This document shows positions 16,223 to 23,667 of a DNA stretch of 37,374 bases, piece after piece; within the stretch, counting starts at the first letter, position 1; the number at the start of each line of letters is the position of its first letter. The position numbers and the translations under genes are program-made. The notes under the pieces are model-generated. The model made no database searches, was not told the origin of the DNA, and saw only the letters and a list, made by a program, of their open reading frames with translations. The stretch is from Shewanella sp. SG41-4. GTDB lineage: Bacteria > Pseudomonadota > Gammaproteobacteria > Enterobacterales > Shewanellaceae. The DNA is taken from assembly GCF_014164505.1 (NCBI RefSeq), contig NZ_JACJFI010000011.1, positions 1 to 37,374 of the forward strand, in the 5' to 3' direction.

Positions 16223-16424
16223 ACACCCAAGGGCTTAGATTGTGTCAGCTTAGGGTTAACTAACAGCGTCCAAGTTTTTAGCTTTCTGAGTAGCTAAATT
16301 TATTTAACTCAGCTCTCACGAGGATTTAACAGATAAACAAATAAGTTTGTGGATTTAAATTTGGCCGCTAAAGCAGTCAAATTATTTATCTTCATAAATT
16401 GCCATCCTATTAACTGGCGTAGAC

Positions 16425-17219
16425 TCAAATATGTTTGGCATCAAATTGCTGAACCAATTCGATTGCATGTTCAATTCTTGTTACGAAAGCTATCTCATCT
16501 TTTTCATAATACTCAATGAATACGCCAGCTAAATAATATTCATTTATTTTATTTTTATTTGGAATAAACCAATAAGGTCCACCACTACAACCTCGAGGAT
16601 GAAGTGTTTTTTGACCTTTTATTTTTTTAGACCAATGAATAGGGTAATGGGAACCAGCCTCTTTATTGAACTTAGAAAAGTTGCAGTTTTGAAAGAAATT
16701 AAACGAGTATGTCCATAACGCACCAGAAAAATGTTTAGTTTGATTATTAAGGCACTTTGCTGTTTTATTTTTTGATGATGGAAAACCTTGTAATATTTGC
16801 ATATCCACATTTAAAAAAGACTTATTTAAAGTTGTTTTATTAGTTGGAATTGCTAATTTTTGACACTGTTCGTAATTATCATTTTCAGGGTTAATTTGAA
16901 TTGCAGCTAAATCAAATTGACTATCTGCTACTTCGCTTTCTGAATTCACGGTTCTCTTGGATCCCGCTAACGACAGTTGAAACATTTCGGTATGTATTGC
17001 GATAATAAAGTGGCTCTTCGCAGATTGGATTGCATCTATGACATGGGATGCTGTGATAAAGTATATGCCTAGATTGTACTCAAGGAAAAAGCCAGTCCCT
17101 TCCATTTCTGGACGATTAAACTTATCTAAGCAGAAAATAGGAACAACATAGCTATCAAGAAGCTCTCCGGCTTCTTTCAATATTTCCCCATAATTCTCAT
17201 AAGATTCTACATCGCCCAT
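16425..17219 (-). CDS. Orphan trypsin-like serine protease
   Basis: A 264-residue protein with the S1/trypsin-like triad motifs in order: His59 in YFITASHV, Asp103 in FDLAAIQI and Ser212 in PRGCSGGPYW. No signal peptide or membrane segment precedes the domain, so it is probably cytoplasmic, unlike DegP-type proteases, and it has no PDZ domain. A longer frame reaches an ATG at 17273, but AAGGAA seven bases before the ATG at 17219 favours the shorter form. The coding sequence is noticeably AT-rich and Asn/Lys/Phe-rich compared with its neighbours and sits between a metabolic gene and a structured non-coding stretch, suggesting acquisition by transfer. Stand-alone proteases of this sort occur in defence and stress loci, but nothing here proves that role. 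Confidence 0.7.
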   Translation of the reverse strand: MGDVESYENYGEILKEAGELLDSYVVPIFCLDKFNRPEMEGTGFFLEYNLGIYFITASHVIDAIQSAKSHFIIAIHTEMFQLSLAGSKRTVNSESEVADSQFDLAAIQINPENDNYEQCQKLAIPTNKTTLNKSFLNVDMQILQGFPSSKNKTAKCLNNQTKHFSGALWTYSFNFFQNCNFSKFNKEAGSHYPIHWSKKIKGQKTLHPRGCSGGPYWFIPNKNKINEYYLAGVFIEYYEKDEIAFVTRIEHAIELVQQFDAKHI

Positions 17220-17777
17220 TGAAAATTCCTTGACAGATAATATTTTAGTATTGATATGATACGTTGTTTGCATCGCATCAATAGCTTGTTGGATTAAGCA
17301 ACTGTCACATCCACATTAATCGGTAACTCTATCTTTAGTTTAAATACTATAGGAATTAGTTTTCTATGATAGTTGTTCCTGTATAGCACGTCGGTTAATC
17401 ATTTGTTCTAATTATAACTTTCAGGCTCAATAACATTGAGGTCGTTGAAGAAAATAGCGTGAATCCAGACATGGATGTCTGGTTAGCTTTCGAGGGGAAG
17501 GGACGCCCCATCGGAAGCGTTAGCATTTTCACTCTTTATTAATAAAGTGGGCCGAGGCTGGATTAAAACGAAGTTAAAAGCTGAATCAATTTCCGTCGCG
17601 ACCTTTTCGCTTCTCAGAAAATGTTGCCGGAACGCTGAGGGTTTGCAAAGGGGTACAAGCGTTTTACCCCTTTGATCTGGTGTGGGCGAAGCGCCACGAC
17701 GTTAGTGGCCGCAGGTCATAAAGCAATAAGGCCATAAAACGAGATTCCAGCTCATAAACATTCCCGAGATGACATAG
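17220..17777. other. Structured non-coding stretch between the protease and metL
   Basis: About 590 bases lie between the protease start and the metL stop, with no credible gene. From about 17430 the composition shifts to higher GC and a chain of hairpins appears: CCAGACA/TGTCTGG (17465-17482), GGGG/CCCC (17494-17509), a 9-bp stem AAAGGGGTA/TACCCCTTT (17647-17673), GTGG-CG/CG-CCAC (17682-17697), and an alternative GCCAC/GTGGC (17693-17709). This may be a dispersed intergenic repeat, a decayed mobile element or a structured RNA. I cannot tell which from one copy. Confidence 0.5.
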
Positions 17778-17804
17778 AAAAGACCATTAATAATGGTCTT
17801 TTTT
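17778..17804 (-). terminator. Terminator after metL
   Basis: An 11-bp stem AAAAGACCATT/AATGGTCTTTT (17778-17788 and 17792-17802) with a three-base loop, symmetric and able to act in both directions. It sits 10 bases past the metL stop. Confidence 0.88.
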
Positions 17805-17811
17805 AACAAAA

Positions 17812-20205
17812 CTACTCTTGCAACAGGTCTTTGCAGATATGCACTAAATCCGACTGCACCGCAGCGGCCGTCACCTCACGCCCTGCCCCTGGGCCGCGAA
17901 TAATCAAAGGATTGCCTTGATAAAAAGCACTGCGAATAACAAACACATTATCGCCTGGGGTTAAATTGGCATAAGGATGATTATTATCAACCCACTGCAA
18001 ACTCACTTCAGCCTGTAACTTGCCTTCCACTTTATCCAGCGAAGCCACATAACGTAGCACCTTGTTCTGTTCAGCCGCAGCTATATACTGCTGCAACAAA
18101 TCATTATCTAACTCACTAATGCGCGCTAAAAAGTCTTCAAGTGATAACTCTGCTAAAGCTTGAGGCACCAATGAGTTGAGACTAATATCGTCTAGCTCTA
18201 CCGCTAAACCTATCTCGCGAGCTAAGATTAACAACTTACGTTGCATATCGCGGCCAGATAAATCATCACGCGGATCGGGTTCTGTAATGCCTAAACTGCG
18301 AGCATGTAGCACTAATTCTGAGAACGGCTTGCTGCCATCATAATTTTCGAACAACCAACATAACGTGCCAGAAAAAATACCACCGACAGCTTCAATGGTG
18401 TCACCACTATTACGTAAGTCATTTAACGCATGTTGAATAGGCAAACCTGCGCCACAGCTGGCGTTATAACGCCAAAATAAGCGCCGATTACTCAGCTGCT
18501 GCTTTAATTCACGATAAAATGGCAATGGCCCTGAACCGGCTAATTTATTGGCACTCACCACATGAATACCACGGGCAAATAGCTCAGGATATTGTAAGGT
18601 TAAGGCGGCACTAGCACTGATATCTAAGGCGACAATTTCATCGCATGATAACTGCGCTAATTGATCAAACAGTTGATCATAATCCCATTCAATGCCTTGC
18701 TGTTGATAATCTTGCTGCCATTGTTCAAGGTTAATTCCGTCGTTAGAAATTAATGCTTTTTTCGAACCAACTAAACCAACGAGCTCAACAGAGGCTTCAA
18801 GTTCATGGTCTAATGCTGGACTGGCGCGTTTAAATAAATCAATCCACGCCTCACCAATATTACCCACTCCCAGCAATAACACTCCAATACGCATTCTTGG
18901 CCCTGCACAACGACGATGTACTTTTTGGGTCAATAAACTCACTTGAGCTTGCGGTACTAAGGTAACTAAACTTAATGCATCTTGATAAATCGGTTTGGCA
19001 TCACGGCTGAGTAACCGGGCAAAACTGCGTCTAAAGTGATGAGCATCGGCACTGACTAATGCCACTAGGCCTAAGTCAGTTTGGGCACTCAATTCTTCAA
19101 TCAAAAATTCACTGCTGTATTGGTTAAGCAAAGCTTGCACTTGTTTTTGGCTTTCAAGCGTTAACGCCAACTCAAACTTATGTTGTGCTAGCGACCAATA
19201 AGCTAACGGCGTGATACCTGCTTTATCCAAAATAGTCAGTAATGGGTCAATCTCTGCGTTCATTTTAAAACTAAACAACACTACTTCATTTAAGTTAGTC
19301 ACGACTGGCGCACTCGCAGATGAACTCAGTGGCGCAATTAAGGTGAAGTCGGTGTGCGAAGCATAACTTGAGCGTACCGCTAAACTCACTTTAGTATTAA
19401 ACAGTGGCTGTAAGGTACGAGAATGCAGTACCGGAGAGCCTAAACGCGCTAAGCGATCGGCTTCTGCTAGTGACATACTCTTGAGTAATTTGGCATCATT
19501 AATTTTATTAGGGTCGGCGTTAAATACCCCTTCAACGTCGGTCCAAATGGTCACACGTTCGATGTCTGCTAAGCTGGCTATCAAGGTGGCACTAAAATCT
19601 GAACCATTACGGCCCAGTAGTAAGGTATCGCCGTGACGGTTTGCACATATAAAGCCGGTGATCACTAAACGCTCTTGCGGGTGCAAGGCTAATAAGGCTT
19701 GTACCTTGTCACGAGACTCAGCGACTAAAATATTGGGTACGGCACCTTCATCGGCAACCAAAATAGAGCACGCATCGACATGAGTCGCTGCCACGCCCAT
19801 TTCTCGTAACAAAGCAGCCATCAAACGCGCTGACCAACGTTCACCAAAACTCACCACTTGGTTTAATTGGTAATCGTTACGTTGCTCTAAAGATAATAAG
19901 CTGACTAACTGAGATTTGTCGGTAGACAAACGTTCGCGTAAATCACGCGCTTGCTCGTTTGACAATAATTGTTCAATTAACGTCTGCTGGTAGCTGATCA
20001 GAATTTGCAGCTCTTCTTGCCACAACTGACCACTGTCACGCAGGCTCAATAATTTGTATAAGAAGTTAGTCGTCTTTCCGGCGGCGGATACCACAACTAA
20101 ATCATCACTCTGACCATGCGTAAGTAAAATATGTGCAACACGGCGATAGCAATCTGCATCCGCTAAACTTGAACCACCAAACTTATGTAAATGACTTCGC
20201 GTCAT
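17812..20205 (-). CDS. metL: Bifunctional aspartokinase II / homoserine dehydrogenase II
   Basis: A 797-residue fused enzyme that phosphorylates aspartate and later reduces aspartate semialdehyde to homoserine, feeding methionine synthesis. The kinase half opens with HKFGGSS and has SFGERWSA and LLLGRNGSDFSAT; the dehydrogenase half begins near residue 438 with the NAD(P) motif GVGNIGEAW and carries SANKLAGSG and DPRDDLSGRDMQRK. The degenerate linker rather than clear ACT regulatory repeats fits MetL more than ThrA. The frame extends to a TTG at 20223, but AAGGAG six bases before the ATG at 20205 fixes the start. It lies 131 bases after metB and is probably co-transcribed with it under MetJ control. 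Confidence 0.95.
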   Translation of the reverse strand: MTRSHLHKFGGSSLADADCYRRVAHILLTHGQSDDLVVVSAAGKTTNFLYKLLSLRDSGQLWQEELQILISYQQTLIEQLLSNEQARDLRERLSTDKSQLVSLLSLEQRNDYQLNQVVSFGERWSARLMAALLREMGVAATHVDACSILVADEGAVPNILVAESRDKVQALLALHPQERLVITGFICANRHGDTLLLGRNGSDFSATLIASLADIERVTIWTDVEGVFNADPNKINDAKLLKSMSLAEADRLARLGSPVLHSRTLQPLFNTKVSLAVRSSYASHTDFTLIAPLSSSASAPVVTNLNEVVLFSFKMNAEIDPLLTILDKAGITPLAYWSLAQHKFELALTLESQKQVQALLNQYSSEFLIEELSAQTDLGLVALVSADAHHFRRSFARLLSRDAKPIYQDALSLVTLVPQAQVSLLTQKVHRRCAGPRMRIGVLLLGVGNIGEAWIDLFKRASPALDHELEASVELVGLVGSKKALISNDGINLEQWQQDYQQQGIEWDYDQLFDQLAQLSCDEIVALDISASAALTLQYPELFARGIHVVSANKLAGSGPLPFYRELKQQLSNRRLFWRYNASCGAGLPIQHALNDLRNSGDTIEAVGGIFSGTLCWLFENYDGSKPFSELVLHARSLGITEPDPRDDLSGRDMQRKLLILAREIGLAVELDDISLNSLVPQALAELSLEDFLARISELDNDLLQQYIAAAEQNKVLRYVASLDKVEGKLQAEVSLQWVDNNHPYANLTPGDNVFVIRSAFYQGNPLIIRGPGAGREVTAAAVQSDLVHICKDLLQE

Positions 20206-20336
20206 TACTGACTCCTTAAACAACTACGACTTTTATTGCGACTGCTAGACTTCTATTTTGAAACCAATAGTGTTGCAAGTGCATGTTTTACTATTTTACC
20301 CAATTTGGGCCAAACCACAGCTAACTTAAACTCGAA

Positions 20337-21506
20337 TTAAGCTGATTTTATCGCAGCAACAGCTGCTAGGCCTGCTTGAATATCGGCCAAGAGGTCATCT
20401 GCATCTTCAATACCGACAGATAGTCTCAATAAAGTCTCTTTAATACCAGCCTCTTGCCTTGCTTGTGGGTCCATTGCTCTATGGGTCATAGTGGCCGGAA
20501 CGGCGACTAAACTTTCCACCCCGCCTAAACTTTCGGCAACACTAAACAACGACAGCGCCTTTAAAAATGCCACCACTTCCGCTTCGCCGCCGATTAACTC
20601 AAAACTTAACATAGCACCAAAGCCTTGTTGTTGTTTTGCCGCAATTTCGTGACCTGGATGGTCTTTTAAACCCGGATAATAGACCTTTGCCACTACATCA
20701 CTGGCGTTGAGTAACTCAACAATCTTTTGTGCGTTACGTTGATGCTCACGAATTCGTACCGCTAAAGTACGTAAGCCTCGCAAGGTTAAATAACTGTCAA
20801 ATGCTGAACCCGTAAGCCCAAGAGTATTTGACCACCAATGTAACAACTCACCCAATTCAGGATCTTTAGCCACTACAGCCCCACCAACTACATCACTGTG
20901 ACCATTAATGTATTTGGTGGTTGAGTGGATCACAATGTCTGCACCCAATAACAATGGCTGCTGTAATATTGGCGATAAAAAAGTGTTGTCTGCTGTGACT
21001 AACGCGCCAACGTCATGGCAAGCTTGGCTAATGGCAGCAATGTCGACCACGCGCAATAAAGGATTCGATGGTGTTTCTAACCACACCATTTTCGGTTTTT
21101 GATCTATTGCTTTACTCAGCGCTTGCGTATCAGTTTGATCAACGACCAATAACTTAAATTGGCCTTTTTTGGCCAAGTTAGTAAATAAGCGATAACTGCC
21201 GCCATAACAATCGTGCGGCACAACCAATAAATCGTCTGGGCCAAGTAGGCTTGTCACCAATGTAATTGCAGCCATGCCAGTACAAGTCACAACACCAGTA
21301 GCGCCTTGCTCAAGTTTGGCGAGTGCGTCACCTAAAATACATCGAGTTGGATTACCCGAGCGGCTGTAATCAAACTCGCGCGGATTATTGTGGCCATCGA
21401 ACGAATAATTGGTCGATAAATAAATCGGTGGCACGATAGCACCATGTTGTGTGTCTGTTTCAATACCTTGGCGAACGGCCAATGTGGCGCTTTTGTGCTT
21501 AGTCAT
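20337..21506 (-). CDS. metB: Cystathionine gamma-synthase
   Basis: A 389-residue PLP enzyme that condenses an O-acylhomoserine with cysteine to cystathionine. Family marks are YSRSGNPTR, the cofactor-stacking region near CTGMAAI, ADNTFLSP and the Schiff-base Lys198 in HSTTKYINGHSD, followed by the Ser-Leu-Gly-Gly-Val-Glu-Ser block near the C-terminus. It lies first in a metBL operon and is divergent from metJ. AGGAG seven bases before the ATG supports the start. The upstream region holds two clusters of met boxes around its predicted promoter. Confusion with cystathionine beta-lyase or gamma-lyase is possible from sequence alone, but the metJ-metB-metL context settles it. Confidence 0.95.
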   Translation of the reverse strand: MTKHKSATLAVRQGIETDTQHGAIVPPIYLSTNYSFDGHNNPREFDYSRSGNPTRCILGDALAKLEQGATGVVTCTGMAAITLVTSLLGPDDLLVVPHDCYGGSYRLFTNLAKKGQFKLLVVDQTDTQALSKAIDQKPKMVWLETPSNPLLRVVDIAAISQACHDVGALVTADNTFLSPILQQPLLLGADIVIHSTTKYINGHSDVVGGAVVAKDPELGELLHWWSNTLGLTGSAFDSYLTLRGLRTLAVRIREHQRNAQKIVELLNASDVVAKVYYPGLKDHPGHEIAAKQQQGFGAMLSFELIGGEAEVVAFLKALSLFSVAESLGGVESLVAVPATMTHRAMDPQARQEAGIKETLLRLSVGIEDADDLLADIQAGLAAVAAIKSA

Positions 21507-21539
21507 GGTTGACTCCTAAAATTTCACAAACACACAAAG

Positions 21540-21616
21540 AGATGTCTAGACGTCCAAATTTACCTAAGAGATCACCATCCGTCAACCAAAATAGACGTTT
21601 AGACGTCTAAACATCA
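21540..21616 (-). promoter_or_regulatory. metB promoter bracketed by two MetJ operators
   Basis: On the minus strand a -35 TTGACG (21580-21585) and a -10 TAAATT (21557-21562) are 17 bases apart. Downstream, over the expected start point, are met boxes AGATGTCT (21540-21547) and AGACGTCC (21548-21555), each 7 of 8. Upstream of -35 are AGACGTTT (21593-21600, 7 of 8), AGACGTCT (21601-21608, perfect) and AAACATCA (21609-21616, 5 of 8). Confidence 0.88.
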
Positions 21617-21656
21617 AGAAATCTATTTGCAATCGGGATTAAATAGTAGCAATAAT

Positions 21657-21684
21657 TTGACTAGAGATTGTAACGGTTTAAAAT
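21657..21684 (+). promoter_or_regulatory. Predicted metJ promoter
   Basis: A -35 TTGACT (21657-21662) and -10 TAAAAT (21679-21684) separated by 16 bases, each 5 of 6 to the sigma-70 consensus. The metJ start codon is 32 bases past the -10. The nearest met boxes lie about 40 bases upstream of the -35, so autoregulation may be weaker than repression of metB. Confidence 0.65.
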
Positions 21685-21715
21685 CTGCAGCGTATTTATC
21701 GTTAAGGGTAAGTTA

Positions 21716-22030
21716 ATGACTGAGTGGAATGGCGAATATATCAGCCCATATGCCGAACACGGCAAAAAGAATGAACAAGTAAAAAAAATTACGGTTTCTA
21801 TCCCTTTAAAAGTATTAAAAGTTCTGACAGATGAACGGACGCGTCGCCAGATAAATAATCTGCGCCATGCAACTAACAGTGAACTGCTATGCGAAGCATT
21901 TTTGCATGCGTACACAGGTCAACCATTACCTCACGACGGTGATCTATCAAAAGATCAGCCTGATAGCATTCCAAGTGAAGCTAAAAAGTTAATGGATGAT
22001 ATGGGTATCGAGTGGGAAGAACTCGAATAA
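21716..22030 (+). CDS. metJ: Methionine repressor MetJ
   Basis: A 104-residue ribbon-helix-helix repressor, full length and very close to the enteric protein: [20 protein letters not shown], the DNA-binding strand [15 protein letters not shown], and [20 protein letters not shown]. With S-adenosylmethionine as co-repressor it binds tandem AGACGTCT boxes and represses methionine genes. It is divergent from metB, and boxes are found at both metB and metF in this window. The sulfite-exporter-like gene follows 74 bases later on the same strand. Confidence 0.98.
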   Translation: MTEWNGEYISPYAEHGKKNEQVKKITVSIPLKVLKVLTDERTRRQINNLRHATNSELLCEAFLHAYTGQPLPHDGDLSKDQPDSIPSEAKKLMDDMGIEWEELE

Positions 22031-22104
22031 TCCACAGGTTAGTGATTACTTCACAGACTTTGAAACTGCCCTTTTAAGAAGCAGTGATGTTTTAAAGAGA
22101 ACTT

Positions 22105-22845
22105 ATGATGTCATTTATCGATCCAACGACCTTGATACTGGCATCAATAATCGTGTTTTTTGGCGCGCTAACCCAAAGCTTAATTGGCTTTGGGTTAGCC
22201 GTTGTTGCAAGCCCTCTGCTGTATATTGTTAATCCTCAATTAGTGCCCGTCCCAATTATTGTTATGGGCTTTGCCATTTCTGCAATGACCTTATTTAGAG
22301 AGCGTGGTCACTTACAATTTAATGGTTTGCAATATGCTTTACTCGGGCGCATTCCAGGGGGATTTTTAGGCGCTGGATTATTACTGTTTGCACCACAAGC
22401 CATATTAGGCTTAGTGATTGCAGCCATTGTGTTTATTGCCGTTATTCTTAGCATTTTTCGCTTTACCGCCCCCATTAACCGCATCAGCTTATTTATCGCT
22501 GGAGTATTTTCGGGCATATTTGGCAATATTGCTGCCATCGGTGGTCCGCCAATGGCTATTTTGCTTGCAGGCCAAGACCCAAGCCAATTTAGAGCCGCTT
22601 TATCAGCCTTCTTTGTGTTTAGCTCATTAATAGCGTTAGCCATTTTAGCCATCGTCGGCTTAGTTGAAGTGAAGCATTTATGGCTATCACTGTTATTATT
22701 GCCTTCCGTCGTTGCTGGTTATCTTGTCTCGGGAAGACTAATTGGCCTCGTTGATAAAGATAAAACCCGGATAGCCACCTTAGTGTTATGTAGTATTAGT
22801 GCAACCGTGTTAGTGATTATGTCGACCAACACGTTAATGAGTTAA
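22105..22845 (+). CDS. TauE/SafE family sulfite/anion exporter
   Basis: A 246-residue inner-membrane protein with about eight hydrophobic segments. It shows the two-fold family architecture with QSLIGFGLAVVASPLL near the N-terminus and its counterpart FGNIAAIGGPPMAILLAG in the second half. TauE/SafE proteins export sulfite, sulfoacetate or other organic anions. AGAGA precedes two adjacent ATG codons. It lies downstream of metJ in the same direction and upstream of the tetrathionate operon, a sulfur-related setting that suggests but does not prove a sulfur substrate. Confidence 0.88.
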   Translation: MMSFIDPTTLILASIIVFFGALTQSLIGFGLAVVASPLLYIVNPQLVPVPIIVMGFAISAMTLFRERGHLQFNGLQYALLGRIPGGFLGAGLLLFAPQAILGLVIAAIVFIAVILSIFRFTAPINRISLFIAGVFSGIFGNIAAIGGPPMAILLAGQDPSQFRAALSAFFVFSSLIALAILAIVGLVEVKHLWLSLLLLPSVVAGYLVSGRLIGLVDKDKTRIATLVLCSISATVLVIMSTNTLMS

Positions 22846-23193
22846 TCTGCACCTGTAAACAAAACCAGCCATCAATGGGCTTGTTCGCTAATAATGATTA
22901 AAATCTTCCCCTTCTATTTATCAAGCAGTCTATTTCTCACCTAAAAACGCCATCAATAAGTATCAAAAAAACCACTTTTATCTCCTCTAGCAAAATCCTC
23001 GTCTTGGCGCAATAGATCCACATCACACTAGTTCATTAGATTTCTTTCAATTAACTTTTTTTCAATTAGATTTTTCTCATGGATATGATCTACTTCAAAT
23101 TAACACTACCCACTTTTAGGTAACATTGTTTACAGCAAAGAAATAATCAAATGCTATTAACGCACTACCCTAATAAGCCCGGCAGAGGACTAA
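22846..23193. other. Control region upstream of the tetrathionate reductase operon
   Basis: A gene-free stretch of 348 AT-rich bases. It holds an FNR-like site at 22953-22966 and a short direct repeat TTTCAATTA (23045-23053 and 23060-23068). A weak -35/-10 pair (TTTACA and TGCTAT) is possible about 40-65 bases before the cytochrome gene. No terminator of the exporter gene is evident. Confidence 0.45.
22953..22966 (+). promoter_or_regulatory. Possible FNR/EtrA site of the otr operon
   Basis: TCAATAAGTATCAA matches 8 of 10 fixed positions of TTGATNNNNATCAA, with a perfect right half. Oxygen-responsive control would suit an anaerobic tetrathionate reductase, but the site is about 230 bases from the first gene. 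Confidence 0.35.
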
Positions 23194-23523
23194 ATGATGA
23201 ACACTTATATTAAAGTTGGTATCGCAGTTGCCATGGCATTATCACTTGGCGCCCAAGTGATGGCCGCTGATGGTGGTAACCCTAAAAAAGGTAAGCACCT
23301 GTACAAAAAAGAATGTAAAGCCTGCCATAGCGCTAACAGTGAAGGCCCTGAACTCACCCCAATGACCAAAACCATGAGCCAATGGGATCGTTTTTTCACC
23401 CGTGATAAGCACAAAGCCAAACCTGCCGTTTTTGAAGCCTTATCAGAAAAAGACATAAAAGACATTCAACAGTTCTTATATGACCACGCCGCCGATTCAG
23501 ACCAACCAGCTACCTGCGGCTAA
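23194..23523 (+). CDS. Monoheme periplasmic cytochrome c, first gene of the otr operon
   Basis: A 109-residue protein with a signal peptide (ending VMAADGG) and a single CKACH heme site at residues 41-45, followed by GPELTPMTKTMSQW and a C-terminal helix ending DQPATCG. This small class I-type cytochrome probably shuttles electrons to the octaheme enzyme encoded two genes downstream. A GAGGA ribosome site fits the second of two ATG codons (23197) slightly better than the first. The same gene order, monoheme cytochrome, DUF3373 protein, octaheme reductase, is known to me from Shewanella. Confidence 0.88.
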   Translation: MMNTYIKVGIAVAMALSLGAQVMAADGGNPKKGKHLYKKECKACHSANSEGPELTPMTKTMSQWDRFFTRDKHKAKPAVFEALSEKDIKDIQQFLYDHAADSDQPATCG

Positions 23524-23586
23524 ATCATCAATGCTGAGTATCTTTTCGTTCTAAAAGAATCAGCCAATAAACCAAACGAAAAACTG

Positions 23587-23650
23587 TGAGGCTTAGCCTC
23601 AGGGATTCTGACACAAAAAATTTGCCAAATTGACCTTGTTAGTTGGCAAA
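23587..23650 (+). other. Two hairpins between the cytochrome and DUF3373 genes
   Basis: The first is TGAGGC/GCCTCA (23587-23592 and 23596-23601) with a TTA loop, the second TTTGCCAA/TTGGCAAA (23621-23628 and 23643-23650). Neither is followed by a T run. The ribosome site AAGGGGAG of the next gene begins four bases after the second. Confidence 0.6.
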
Positions 23651-23667
23651 TAAAGGGGAGAAAGACC

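Noticed and set aside
17461-17720. Complete insertion sequence or transposase remnant
   Set aside because: No transposase motif, no paired terminal inverted repeats and no target duplication could be identified, so it is listed only as a structured element.
23013-23028. Possible CRP site upstream of the otr operon
   Set aside because: Only one half-site (TCACA) is good; the opposite half matches at about two of five positions, too weak to report as a feature.
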